Source: Cordylochernes scorpioides
Lineage: Eukaryota; Arthropoda; Arachnida; Pseudoscorpiones; Chernetidae
Assembly: GCA_030710605.1 (NCBI GenBank)
Contig: CP092872.1
Span: 96,117,794 to 96,181,793 of the forward strand
Length of the DNA: 64,000 bases
Reading direction: 5' to 3'
Made by a program: the position numbers and the translations under genes. This document shows, piece after piece, positions 23,430-33,754 of the stretch; the stretch's first letter is position 1, and each line of letters starts with the position of its first letter. The notes under the pieces were generated by a model. The model did no database searches and was not told the origin of the DNA. It saw only the letters and a program-made list of their open reading frames with translations.

Positions 23430-24548
23430 ATAGCTGTTGCATATTGGACAGACCTTTATTAAATCTACACGCTGGTGATGACAATTTTAATACATCTGCT
23501 TACTGCACGTGGCAATTTATCCATAGTTGCATATTCGACAGACCTCTATTGAATCTACACGCTGGTGATGACAATTTTAATACATCTGCCAACTACACGT
23601 GGTAATTTAACCATAGTTGCATATTGGACAGACCTTTTTGAATATACACGCTGGTGATGACAAATTTAATACATCTGCCTACTGCACGTGGTAATTTAAC
23701 CATAGTTGCATATTGGATAGACCTTTATTGAATCTACACACGCTGGTGATGACAATTTTAAAACATCTGCCTACTACACGTGGCAATTTAACCATAGTTG
23801 CATATTGGACAGACCTTTATTGAATCTACACGCTGGTGATGACAATTTTAATACATCTGCTTACTGCACGTGGCAATTTATCCATAGTTGCATATTCGAC
23901 AGACCTCTATTGAATATACACGCTGGTGATGACAATTTTAATACATCTGCCTACTACACGTGCCAATTTAACCATAGTTGCATATTGGACAGACCTTTTT
24001 GAATATACACGCTGGTGATGACAAATTTAATACATCTGCCTACTACACGTGGTAATTTAATCATAGTTGCATATTGGACAGACCTTTATTGAATCTACAC
24101 ACGCTGGTGATGACAATTTTAATACATCTGCCTACTACACGTGCCAATTTAACCATAGTTGCATATTGGATAGACCTTTATTGAATCTACACACGCTGGT
24201 GATGACAATTTTAATACATCTGCCTACTGCACGTGACAATTTAACCATAGTTGCATATTGGACAGACCTTTATTGAATCTACACACGCTGGTGATGACAA
24301 TTTTAATACATCTGCCTACTACACGTGGTAATTTAACCATAGTTGCATATTGCACAGACCTTTATTGAATCTACACACGCTGGGGATGACAAATTTAAAA
24401 CATCTGCCTACTGCACGTGACAATTTAACCATAGTTGCATATTGGACAGACCTTTATTGAATCTACACGCTGGTGATGACAATTTTAAAACATCTACTCG
24501 TACTTAGTGTTCGACGTACGTGGCAATTTAACCATAGTTGCATATTTA
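23430..24548. repeat. 90-bp satellite, about 12 units
   Basis: Tandem units contain GCATATTGGACAGACCTTTA, CACGCTGGTGATGACAATTT, ACATCTGCCTACTACACGTG and TTTAACCATAGTT. Units differ by small indels (ACAC or AC before GCTGG) and point changes. Repetitive open frames inside it are not genes. Confidence 0.96.
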
Positions 24549-25034
24549 CAGATCTCAAAATTGGCGGATAAAGATGTTCTGTGAAAGCATGATGCAAAAA
24601 CAACAGCGGTTGTGTGAAGCTGATGTCAAATAACCGGTGTTTATCAGAACACATGTGTGAAGTTTGATGTTCAAACAGAATTCAGAGCCGAAATTTATAA
24701 GAACTAATTGCTTGATATAATTTATCGCGCTGGAATAACACTATATATTACCTCGTGGCTATTTAGCTTAAAGGCTTTTTCACTAAGCCTTGGAAACCCC
24801 GAATTTGTGAAAGCTCATTGTAAAAATTATAAATAAAATTTGATTATATTTATTTGCATTATATTACTCAGTGATTTGAAATTATTTGCATATTATAATC
24901 AAAACACTAAAAGGTGTCATAGAGTATAAATGACAACTTTGTAACCAACGCTAGAACGAGTTAGCTTAGGTTTGCCTAACAATACATCTTTATAAGATAT
25001 ATAGGCGATGTATTCTGAAAGCTAAAGGATGTCC
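24549..25034. other. Intergenic
   Basis: No gene or repeat recognised. Confidence 0.45.
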
Positions 25035-25047
25035 ATAAAATAGGTCA

Positions 25048-25085
25048 ATAGATCGTGTGATCGAAACGTTCGGATAAATAAAAGT
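25048..25085 (+). repeat. Hairpin-GAAACG-AATAAA module
   Basis: GATC-GTGT-GATC hairpin directly followed by GAAACGTTCGG and AATAAAAG. It lacks a CUGANGA strand but keeps the rest of the shared layout (AACGTT is a perfect palindrome). Confidence 0.5.
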
Positions 25086-25867
25086 GCCAACTGTTGATAG
25101 TGTGACAATTCTATTTACTCAAAGAAGGATTGTCGAGCCGAGGAGCTGGCGACACTACCTCCCTCTATTGTGTAACGTGAAGAAAGGAGATTCCTGGAAA
25201 CACAGAGTTGCATATACACCACCACTGGATTCCAACGCGACCAAAATCCTCTCTCCCCAACAAGAAAACTTTCCTAAAAAATAAAAGATTTGGAAGTCAA
25301 ACAAGTTATTCGAGCCATTGTCTTCCAGACTTGGAAGACAAGGAAAGACTTGTCCGCCGAGAATTTTTTGGTTTTTACTTTCCCAAGATTTCCTTTATGG
25401 CGGCTTCTTCAGGGTTTTTTGTTAGTTGGTGGTTGGGTAGCTCCTCTTCCTGGGGGAGGGAAACATTTTCTTTGGCAATACGACAAACGTATAAATACAT
25501 CGCGGAGAAACATGTATTGTACTGGAAACCCCCGTTACAACGGTGAATATTTTGATTAACACAAAACTTTTATTTTGTTTATAGACGCGTATGTGTGTGG
25601 ATCAAACAGGACATTTATATTTAACCATTTAAGGATTTTTTAAAAAAATTTCATCCACGTTTTGAGAACTATTTTATAATGAATACAAAAGTGTTGAATA
25701 GAGGATTATACGTAAATTTTATACTTTACTTGAAATGAAGCCTTCCTGTGTATGTATTATGTGTTGTGTTGTGTGTGTATTAAGTCGAAAATATTATTTT
25801 ATAAATATGAACTAAAATTTGTTTATAGTTAACTCTAAGTATTAACACCAATATAAGATTACTTTTG

Positions 25868-25919
<52 letters not shown>

Positions 25920-26540
25920 CAAGAACATATGCAAACATTATTTATTCAAATGGCGTGTATGTTTGAATTAAACAAACTTTCAAAATAAAGATAGAAACCT
26001 TGATAAAGATAGGCATACAGCCTTGCGAAATATTAGATAGAAAAAAAACAATTGTTTTATTTTATTCGATCCGCGAAAAAAAAATACCATTGGGATTTGA
26101 TGAATATTCAATAAAAGGTTTAATTGAGATGTTTGGTACTTTTTTTTTTGCCATATCTACTCAATCATCCTATTAACAAATTTTACATATAAATACCTTA
26201 GAATATAGATTCACATAGGGATATTCACACAAAATGTTGTGCGTGTGTGTCTATATAAACGAATCCAATAATAAACTAATTTACATATTTTGGATAGATA
26301 AGATGATGGTAATGTATTCATAATTATTTCTATCATCACAATTGCTTCTACTATTACTTGCAATCTCTCATTCAACAATCGTATGTATAGTTGTGTAGTT
26401 TTGTTTGATAAAGGGTTTCTCTCGAAAGTCTGTAATTTCAAAAAATAAATAAATAAAAAAGATTGTTATTGTAATAAATGAAATAAGTATGGCATACACA
26501 CACAAGTAGTTAATATACTACTATAATAACTATTACTGGG
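25086..26540. other. Intergenic, no supported gene
   Basis: Overlapping frames at 25,208-25,559 (up to 112 codons) have no recognisable domain. A CT then AT microsatellite runs 25,872-25,919. A hairpin AGGC-ATAC-AGCCT followed by GCGAAATATTAG near 26,010-26,036 is a degenerate relative of family A. Confidence 0.45.
25872..25919. repeat. (CT)n(AT)n microsatellite
   Basis: About 13 CT units pass directly into about 11 AT units. Confidence 0.95.
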
Positions 26541-26542
26541 GT

Positions 26543-26627
26543 ATATAGTCAGCGACCGTTTTTACTGTAGATGTACCACGTGTCTACACATGTATGAATC
26601 AGTTTGACTTTTTCACTTCTAAGTATA
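26543..26627 (-). mobile_element. SINE1, left part, split by insertion
   Basis: GTCAGCGACCGTTTTTACTG, TGTACCACGTGTCTACACAT and CAGTTTGACTTTTTCACTTC match the SINE1 body. The SINE continues at 27,032 after the inserted foldback, sharing the direct repeat ACTTCTAAGTATA. Confidence 0.75.
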
Positions 26628-27031
26628 TTTATAATACAATACGGCTTATAATTGTGTAAAGACATTTGAAAATTATCCCGCACGTGTTTCTTTCGAACGA
26701 AAAATTGAAATTTATTTTAAGGAGAAATAACGATTATTTCTAACCTTGAGGATGAAGTATGAAAGGATGAATTGTGAAGAGTAATGATGAACGGAAAAAT
26801 AAAAGTGTCCGGGGATGGGAATCGAACCCACAGTGTTCCGTTTACCGGGCAGATGCCATGTCCACTAGGCTACCCTGGACACTTTTATTTTTCCGTTTAT
26901 CATTACTCTTCACAATTCATCCTTTCATACTTCATCCCTAAGGTTAGAAATAATCGTTATTTCTCCTTAAAATAAATTTCGATTTTTCGGTCAAAAGAAA
27001 CATATGCGGGATAATTTTCAAATGTCTTTCT
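26628..27031. mobile_element. Foldback element with tRNA-like tip
   Basis: Arms 26,658-26,804 and 26,883-27,029 are near-perfect inverted repeats of 147 bp. They enclose a 78-bp tRNA-like sequence. ACTTCTAAGTATA occurs at 26,615-26,627 and 27,032-27,044, on either side of the element and inside a SINE1 copy, so it looks like a 13-bp target-site duplication. That length suits LINE-mediated insertion more than a DNA transposon. Confidence 0.85.
26805..26882 (-). tRNA. tRNA-like sequence (not a functional tRNA)
   Basis: Minus strand starts GTGTCCAGGG and ends CCCCGGACAC, an extended acceptor-like helix with one A-C mismatch. Box A TAGCCTAGTGG and box B GGTTCGATTCC match RNA polymerase III internal promoter consensus. 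The T arm (GTGGG/CCCAT) folds, but four extra bases separate it from the acceptor and no convincing anticodon stem is visible. It is therefore tRNA-derived, not a gene for translation. Confidence 0.55.
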
Positions 27032-27190
27032 ACTTCTAAGTATACCCGAGCCCTGTTTGCTTACATTCACTTACTGGTTAGGTTAGATTTTTGTAAGAAT
27101 CCAGAAAAAAAGTGTCCAATGCGGGATTCGATCCGAGACCTAGCTATCGATAAATCGACAGTTTATATCACTCCTAAAAAACTTACTACT
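27032..27190 (-). mobile_element. SINE1, right part with tRNA head
   Basis: Continues the interrupted SINE: GAGCCCTGTTTGCTTAC, CACTTACTGGTTAGGTTAGA and a tRNA-like head with GCGGGATTCGATCC at 27,121-27,134. Confidence 0.75.
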
Positions 27191-27411
27191 TATATACATA
27201 TATACTAATATTTCGAATTCGCATAACAGATGGTAATGTATCCTATTACATACTAATATCAATCACAATATAATTAAGGTTTGTTAAAACAATATTCCTT
27301 GGACAAACATTCAATCAGATGAACATGGCGGATTGGAGTCAGCCGACTAAATACTCTAACAGTTTAGACGAAATATTGAAATGCCTCTTTCTCTCTCTTT
27401 TATATATTTAT

Positions 27412-27664
27412 ATCTTAAAATTACAATTATATTCTCACAATGAGTATCTTTTTTATTAAAAAAACTACAAACCAATTCAAAATTTTCAGTTATAAAATTT
27501 TTCAGTTATAAATATCCACGCTGCGCGCGTTTGTTTTTTGTAAATATTTCTGGTGGGATCAAGTCAATATTATAGTAAGCCCGTTGAAGAGCGATTAACG
27601 CTTGAAAGCTAGCGTTTTTTAAATAAAAAATATACTCATTGTGAGAATATATTTGTAATTTTAA
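27412..27664. repeat. Foldback with internal hairpin-GAAA motif
   Basis: Arms ACAATTATATTCTCACAATG and CATTGTGAGAATATATTTGT flank about 170 bp. The interior (about 27,573-27,612) reads GTTGAAGA, a GCG/CGC hairpin, TTGAAAGCTAGCG and AAATAAA, the same order as the hammerhead-like families but with a degenerate core (TTGAAGA). Confidence 0.7.
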
Positions 27665-27669
27665 TACTT

Positions 27670-27810
27670 TTTCACAATTTTATCATGAATATTCATATCT
27701 ATTTATTCATATATTTATCAATTATATAATCTTATTTAGTATTTAACCTTATATAATGTTATATGGACATTGTAATAAATCAGTTTCAATCTCTCTCTCT
27801 CTAACCAGTC
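27670..27810 (-). repeat. Repeat D
   Basis: Complement of TATAAGATTATATAAGGTTA with (GA)n at one end. Other copies are at 29,430-29,600, 30,215-30,465, 52,950-53,030 and 53,880-53,970. Confidence 0.75.
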
Positions 27811-27869
27811 AATAATCCTCCATCATAAAAGTTCTATCTAACAAAGTCTCCTCTACGCAAAAGTTCTTT

Positions 27870-27900
27870 TAGGAAACTGGACAAGCTTTCGTTCATGGCC
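27870..27900 (-). repeat. Hairpin-GAAAGC motif (degenerate hammerhead-like)
   Basis: Minus strand: CCTGATGGAGGG, CATGAACGAAAGCTTGTCC. Related to 8,986-9,012 but with CTGATGG in place of CTGATGA. Confidence 0.45.
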
Positions 27901-28084
27901 CTCCATCAGGTTATAATTTGAATAATATTTGCATATCTATTTTGTTATAATTTAGAAAACCATTATATTTAGATATATTACATACAAGGAGATAACGCAC
28001 CCTATGTATATGAAGTTTTTAACTATTTTTCAGCGCAAATTTTCTCTTTTTACATAAAAAAAATAACATAATTTCCCACTGTTC

Positions 28085-28190
28085 TTTCTGCGATGGAAAA
28101 CCTATTAAGAAGGCATGGGTAATCAGTGGTGAACTTTCCAAGCTGTTTCGCCAGTTTAATCTCTCCGCGGGTGTTATAATAATATTTGTA
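28085..28190 (-). repeat. Family E copy (degenerate)
   Basis: Minus strand: TTAAACTGGCGAAACAGCTT, GGAAAGTTCACCACTGATTA, then AAAACC-type tail with TCGCAG. The core strand reads CTGATTA instead of CTGATGA. Confidence 0.65.
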
Positions 28191-28344
28191 AATATATTTT
28201 CAACTGTTTTAAAATATCATAGTGTATGAATGATTTTAAAATAATGGATAAAAATTTCACATCAATTGATTTAAATTTCCTGGACATTAAATAACTAAAA
28301 AAAGGTTTCTAGAGATGTTTTTTTAAATTTTTATTAAAACTGTC

Positions 28345-28382
28345 TCAAAAAAAAAAAAGCTTTCGGGCATCTCTGCCTTTCT
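28345..28382 (-). repeat. Hairpin-GAAAGCT motif
   Basis: Minus strand: TGTAGAAA, GGC-AGAGAT-GCC hairpin, CGAAAGCTTTTTT. Same layout as 35,271-35,300; the CUGA strand is incomplete. Confidence 0.45.
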
Positions 28383-28885
28383 ACATGAAAACATAAATAA
28401 ACGAATAAAACGGCATCAGTCGGCATTTTATTCTTTTAATTAATTAAAATAATTAAACTATAATATAGAGATAAGTTCTCCAATCAAAATAAACGCTAAA
28501 AACTAAGCGATTTTTTACAAAAAAAAAAAAGGTTATCCTGGGCGGGAATCAAGATATAGAAGATCTATATGATTTGATTTGCTAATTTCTTCCATTGACT
28601 GCAGATTATGGTCGTATCACTGAGGTCATGTGATTGTTTGGGTTGGCAACCTGCCAGGTGTCATGGAGGATAGACTTGGTTTGGAAGGATTTTGTTTGAT
28701 ACCAAGTACTATAATACATGTGACGGGAACATTCCAAGAAGAATTAAGCCTAGAAATGTGTCGCAATATAATAAAACCAAACCATTCTCACTCTACCGCT
28801 AAAATTCACCATTACAGAATAAGGAGATAAAGCATCAGATCACACGTGCGCGTAGGATACAGAGAATAAATAAGCTTGGGTTTTT
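28383..28885. other. Intergenic, no supported gene
   Basis: A 66-codon frame (28,630-28,830) shows no domain. Confidence 0.45.
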
Positions 28886-28889
28886 TTTT

Positions 28890-29290
28890 TTTGCTTATCC
28901 CTAGTACACGTGGTACAGGCCATGATAATCACGGTGGGTAGTTAGTGACTGCTTTTACTCTAAGTACACCACATGTCGACACATGTAATAAGCAGTTCGA
29001 CTTTGCACTTACAAGTGTGCCAGAGCCCCATTTGGTTACTTGCACTCACTGGTATATATAATGGTATAAATAAGCTTAGTAATTAATACTAGTACATGTG
29101 GTATACAAACCATGATATCCATGGTGGGTAGTTAGTGACTGCTTTTACTTTAAGTGCACCACATGTCTACACATGTAAAAAGCAGTTCAACTTTTTTACT
29201 TACAAGTGTGGCAGAGCTTCGTTTGGTTAACTACACTCACTGGTTGGGTTAAACTTTTATAAGATTCGGAGCCATTGGATATATTTGAAA
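28890..29290 (-). mobile_element. Two SINE1 bodies in tandem
   Basis: Two ~190-bp copies (about 28,890-29,062 and 29,085-29,290) share CATGATAATCACGGTGGGTA, AGTGACTGCTTTTACT, CACATGTCGACACATGTAA and GTTACTTGCACTCACTGG with small changes. Both lack the tRNA head. Confidence 0.85.
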
Positions 29291-29429
29291 ATAATTGACA
29301 ATTTCACATACCTTTCAACGTAACAAGTTAAAGATTTACAAGCTTCATGGACCAATGAAAGCTTTGTTTATTTTTACTACAAGTATTCTACAGTTTAGTA
29401 GAGAGAAAAGTGAGAATATCTATTTTAGA

Positions 29430-29600
29430 GAAAGAGAGAGAGATTGAGATTGAAACTAATTTATTTCAATGTCCATATAAGATTATATAAGGTTAAATAC
29501 AGAATAAATAAAAATATGAATAAATAAGATTATATAACGATAAATATATGAATAAATCGATACAAATAGATAAATATAATTGATAAATATACATTTATAT
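29430..29600 (+). repeat. Repeat D copy
   Basis: (GA)n, TTTATTTCAATGTCCATATA, AGATTATATAAGGTTAAATA, followed by degenerate AATAAATA-rich repeats. Confidence 0.8.
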
Positions 29601-29868
29601 GAAAATATATACAAGGTCTTCATTGGTGGGACCCACCGCAGTAGTAGTTATACCTCCATCAAGACTGTATATAACTGGTTACCTATTTACATATTGTCTA
29701 TCTTATATGTATATTATAATTTATTTTAAAGATCATAGTCTTTTGTGAGTGAAATATTTATTTTTGACTCGTGCTTTAGATGTTGTACAAATTTTTTTAA
29801 TATCGCGTGAGAACGCCCTTGGAACTTTAGAAAGATTTTTAACGCCTTGCTAAATGTTTAATTTTTGT
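29601..29868. other. Intergenic
   Basis: Nothing recognised. Confidence 0.4.
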
Positions 29869-29870
29869 TT

Positions 29871-29975
29871 GCTCCTGACGAGGACAAAATATTTTTGTCG
29901 AAACGTCGAGGTAATAAAAAGATTTACTGGCCGAAGTATCTTTATTTTCAAGAAATATGAATGCCAGCCAGGCAG
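29871..29975 (+). ncRNA. Hammerhead-like motif, family B (copy 1)
   Basis: CTGACGA (29,875-29,881), one unpaired G, a 7-bp GACAAAA/TTTTGTC helix with loop TAT, GAAA, then CGTC and GAG. A 3-bp helix I (CTC/GAG) can form. After GAA the sequence ACGT is palindromic, so helix III could only form between two molecules. AATAAAAAG follows within 12 bases. The 3' flank matches the right arm of the foldback at 33,641-33,754. Confidence 0.5.
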
Positions 29976-30214
29976 CCTCAATATTTACGATATCTTTGTT
30001 TACTTTTAAAATTTCTCTTTGTATACTTTGAGATGAGTCTATGTTAAGACGAAATTTCAAAATAAAAATGATTTTTATTGTTGTTGGTTAAAATAACATT
30101 GAAGTAAATTTCAATGGCCGCCTTATCAACTTGGAATCAGCTGCCATTCTACATCCAGGAATCGATATCAAAAGACTGAAGCCATAGAGAGATAGAATCC
30201 ATCCAGAGAGAGAG

Positions 30215-30465
30215 AGAGAGAGATTGAAACTACTTTATTTCAATGTCCATATAAGATTATATAAGGTTACATATAAAATGAAAGGATTTAAAAGCACGAA
30301 TGTTTCTTTTATACAAAATACAACCTTCTACTGCCCTTACTGCGAGGAAAAAATATATTGGGAGGGCTTGGCATCATTATTGCTTTGTGGTATATAAGGT
30401 TAAATACAGATAAAATATGAATAAATATGATTATATAATGATAAATGTATGAATAAATAGATAAA
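30215..30465 (+). repeat. Repeat D, two partial copies
   Basis: (GA)n, TTTATTTCAATGTCCATATA and AAGATTATATAAGGTTAC at 30,215-30,275, then a second partial copy at about 30,388-30,465. A family E fragment (TTACTGCGAGG, GGGAGGGCTTGGC) separates them. Confidence 0.75.
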
Positions 30466-30469
30466 AAAT

Positions 30470-30855
30470 TCTATATACAGTTACGAGCGTCATGCGTGGC
30501 CTCTGTCACGGTTTGCTTTTTTTTTTGGAATGGCGCCCTCCTATTGGTCGGCTACGATCACGCCACCTTTGCCCCCCCCCCCATCCCCATTTCTGTAACT
30601 ATTGTGTTGGAGCGGGTCGCTCCTTAAATAAATGCATATATTAGTTAATAACCAAATGGAATCCTCTCTTTCTTTTTCCCAGTAAGAGACGCCTACGGAA
30701 GCCAACAGTACATAGACAGATAAAGCACATAGGCTATAGTTATTAACTAAAATATGCATTTATTTAAGGCGCCAATTTATAATTGTAACAAATAGTTTTT
30801 GAATCAAAACATTCAATCGGGTAAAACACGGGCGTTGCTCGGGTCATTCGGCTAG
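30470..30855 (+). mobile_element. Possible non-autonomous Helitron
   Basis: The 3' end has a hairpin (CACGGGC-GTT-GCTCGGG, one mismatch) about nine bases upstream of CTAG followed by T, the terminal layout of Helitrons. A TC start at 30,470 is a guess. A foldback at 30,630-30,772 is nested inside. See 35,365-35,937 for a second copy of the 3' end. Confidence 0.4.
30630..30772. repeat. Foldback, TTAAATAAATGCATAT arms
   Basis: AAATAAATGCATATATTAGT and its inverse ACTAAAATATGCATTTATTT flank about 90 bp. No coding capacity. Confidence 0.75.
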
Positions 30856-30879
30856 TATAATACATAATATAATGATTTT

Positions 30880-31018
30880 GTTGACGTTATGTGGCGCTGA
30901 GTTTGTTGTTGACATACATTAAATATGTTATAACACCTTGATAAAGGTTGGCGTTCAGCCAACTGAAATATTGGTAAAATAAATAATATTTTGATCCAAT
31001 ATATGCCTTTTTAATTAA
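30880..31018 (+). repeat. Family A monomer
   Basis: TTATGTGGCGCTGAGTTTGT, ACCTTGATAAAGGTTGGCG, TTCAGCCAACTGAAATATTG, AATAAATAATATTTTGATCC, ATATATGCCTTTTTAATT. Single orientation, not a foldback. Confidence 0.85.
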
Positions 31019-31544
31019 AGATAATATAATAGAGAGAGAACCCCGTTTTTTCACTCAATAGACATTTAGAAACCACCCAACCATTATAAATACAACCTCT
31101 GTTTTAGGTTAAAAAAAAACATATGGCATATATAGATATTAGGTAATATTAAAATATAATTTTAATATTAAAAAACGCGCTCCATTGAATATAATTATTT
31201 AAAAAAAAAAGTAGTACCTTGGATCATATCCAAGTACCCCTTTTTATACAATGATAGTTATATGCAAAAAGGTCAGTTATATATTTGCATATCTTATAAT
31301 TTGTGTGGTGCAGACCTCAACGACCAAATAATACAAGCAAAAGTATTTAAGAGGTTAAAAGTGAGTCAGTACTTTCCATCTTCCATTTGTTCGATTTTTT
31401 TTCTCTTCACAAAATTCTGTCTGTAAAAAGAGAAGAAGAAAGATAAAGAAATTGTCGAAAGAATGTCTAAGTTTAATCTGGAAGAAATTTTATCGAATTG
31501 TCAAGAAGAATTTACCAACTTTATTCCTTTTTATCCGGAAATAC
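31019..31544. other. Intergenic, AT-rich
   Basis: Nothing recognised. Confidence 0.45.
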
Positions 31545-31905
31545 GTAGTGTCTATATTATAGCCAGGTTAGACACACACACACTAGACGGACTGTATGTT
31601 GTGCCAGCTTATTCTCCAGACAGGTCTCTACTATCGTATTAGTACGATTGTCTCTCTTATATAGCCTGCACATTTAGTAGTTGTTGTTGTCGTGTCCAAA
31701 GAAGAGTCTCAGATGTCTCCATGCATCTCCATCACAGCAGCAGCAATACCCACTATCTTGGGTGTGTAAAGCTGCTGCTCTGGGTCTCAGTCAATTTTCT
31801 GCAAGGCTGCGGCCATTGCTGGACATGAGAATATGTGGGTAGGTGTTAGTTCCACCCCAGGACAGTTGTTACATGCTCTATAAGTTCTTGTGCCATCTGG
31901 ATACA
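31545..31905 (-). mobile_element. LINE 3' tail joined to LTR-like sequence
   Basis: Minus strand 31,905 to ~31,680 encodes the end of a LINE ORF2: PGVELTPTHIFSCPAMAAAL then QKID, a stop, QQLYTPKI and AAAVMEMHGDI followed by stop and GACACGACAACAACAAC. The remainder (to 31,545) reads AGACAATCGTACTAATACGA, ACAGTCCGTCTAGTGTGTGT and CTAACCTGGCTATAATATAG. The whole composite recurs inverted at 32,690-32,925. The LINE piece is a pseudogene fragment. Confidence 0.75.
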
Positions 31906-32077
31906 TATAGTAGTGGAAACAGAGATAAGAATTCCTGAGACAACTATAGATATAAGTTTACACTTAGATATCCACCTTAATTAACAAATTCCTTAAACTA
32001 CCCTCATTCTGGATTCCTTAATAAATTCACAACATATAGGATTTTTTTTTTAAATAGAGCAATCCATATTTAAATCA

Positions 32078-32172
32078 TTAGATAATAAAAGGCATATATT
32101 GTATTGATGAAGGTACGAATTTCAAGATTTTTGATAGAATCAATCCAATATACGCCTTTTTATTATCTAATA
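32078..32172. repeat. Small foldback with family A termini
   Basis: TAGATAATAAAAGGCATATA and TATACGCCTTTTTATTATCT are inverted around ~55 bp. The interior lacks the family A hairpin. Confidence 0.75.
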
Positions 32173-32689
32173 TAAGAATATAATACAATACTTGAAGGTT
32201 TCACAAGTGGTATTATGCCTTGATACCATGTGCTCCCCAGTAACCGGAGTCTATGAAACAGATGATAAAATATCCTATTAATTATAGATCTATATGATAC
32301 CTTTATTATATTGCCACGTGGAAAATTGGGGAAGACAAACTTCAGGAAGACACAGCAATTTATTTAAGACAAGAACAAACTATGAATGATAAAACAAAAA
32401 GATAAAGAATGAGGGTAGTTTACAGAGTAGTAAAATAAAAATATAAAAATGATACTCTGTTATTACTAGTGTAAAATAATAAAATAATACTTCGCTACAA
32501 TATTGTAGCAAATACAATCATGGACAAAACTAACTCCTACATTCCTTGGGATGTACGGCAGCACTGCCCTATTGAATATACCAAGACCGGCCTGAAAATA
32601 CTTGGTGGTTCACTAAGGCTACCAAGACTGACTCCACATGACAGCCCAGGTAGTTGGTGATCTATGGATATGCTACAGGAGCCTGGGTG
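32173..32689. other. Intergenic, partly inverted repeat
   Basis: About 32,185-32,245 (GGTTTCACAAGTGGTATTAT) is the inverse of 32,905-32,975. The rest is not recognised. Confidence 0.5.
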
Positions 32690-33010
32690 TGATACCTACC
32701 TGCTGTGATTGAGATGTATGAAGACATCTGAGACTCTTCTTTAGACACGACAACAACAACAACAACTACTAAATGTGCAGGCTATATAAGAGAGACAATC
32801 GTACTAATACGATAGCAGAGACCTGTCTGGAGAATAAGCTGGCACAACATACAGTCCGTCTAGTGTGTGTGTGTCTAACCTGGCTATAATATAGCCAAAT
32901 GGAGAGCACATGGTATCAAAGCATAATACCACTTGTGAAACCTTCAATTATTGTATTATATTCTTATATTAGATAATAAAAAGGCATATATTGGATTGAT
33001 TCTATCAAAA
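32690..33010 (+). mobile_element. Inverted copy of the LINE-tail/LTR-like composite
   Basis: GAGATGTATGAAGACATCTG and GACACGACAACAACAACAAC (LINE tail) lead into the same LTR-like block as 31,545-31,680, ending TAACCTGGCTATAATATAGC. TGGTATCAAAG at 32,911 resembles an initiator-tRNA-type primer binding site, as expected just after an LTR. It ends with family A terminus AATAAAAAGGCATATATTGG. Confidence 0.6.
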
Positions 33011-33090
33011 AGGGTATATGATACTACCCTTGTCTCTTTTATTTCCCACACATTATCGATTATAATGAATATATGAATATATCGAATATA

Positions 33091-33260
33091 TGATGAACCA
33101 GTTTGAAGCAGTTTTATCTACCAGACCGCTTTACGATGTTTCCTTTCTACACTAAAAAAACTATAATAATAATTATTATCCAGGTGTAGTTTTTTTAGTG
33201 TAGAAAGGAAAAATCGTAAGGCAGTCTGGTAGATAAACCTGCTTCAAACTGGTTCATCAT
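33091..33260. repeat. Foldback, ~75-bp arms
   Basis: TGATGAACCAGTTTGAAGCA...CTACACTAAAAAAACTA pairs with TAGTTTTTTTAGTGTAG...TGGTTCATCA around a short AT-rich centre. Arms include TCTACCAGACCGCTTTACGA, which matches the flank of family E repeats. Confidence 0.85.
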
Positions 33261-33640
33261 CAATGAGAAATGCCCTTTCATTACTGTCAATGTGATATAA
33301 AACAAGCCTACAGTTCAAATTCACGCACTGAATATGTAAAATCGCTTCAAATTTTCAAAAATCACTTCAAACAATCATAAGAAATAATTTATGTCAAAAA
33401 CCAGTTCAAACCATCACTTTACATATTTACATAATTCTCATACACACACAACCAGTAGTTTCTAGAGACAAATTCTTATAAGATGGGTGAACTGCCTTGT
33501 TGAAATAACGGAGGATAGCAATAAACATATTTGATTCAAGATAAACTGGTCTTCATTAATATAGGATATGTAGACAACATAGTTTATTGACACATAGTCA
33601 ATTATCGTAAAGATAGAGGCTGCCTGGCCGGCATTCATAG
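33261..33640. other. Intergenic
   Basis: Nothing recognised. Confidence 0.4.
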
Positions 33641-33754
33641 TTCTTCAAATTAAAGATACTTTGGCCAGTAAATCTGACGAGGACAAAATATTTTTGTCGA
33701 AACGTCGAGACAATAAAAAAAGATTTACTGTCCAAAGTGTCTTTAATTAGAAGA
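33641..33754 (+). ncRNA. Foldback carrying family B hammerhead-like motif
   Basis: Arms of about 33 bp (from TTCTTCAAATTAAAGATACT to the inverse of TCTTTAATTAGAAGAA) enclose CTGACGA (33,674-33,680), the GACAAAA/TTTTGTC helix, GAAA (33,699-33,702), CGTCGAG and AATAAAA. The motif thus sits in the loop of a foldback. Core identical to 29,875. Confidence 0.6.

Noticed and set aside
23430-24548. CRISPR-like regular array
   Set aside because: Units are contiguous 90-bp satellite repeats without unique spacers, in an animal genome.
26805-26882. Functional tRNA gene
   Set aside because: Boxes A and B are good, but the T arm to acceptor spacing is wrong and there is no convincing anticodon stem.
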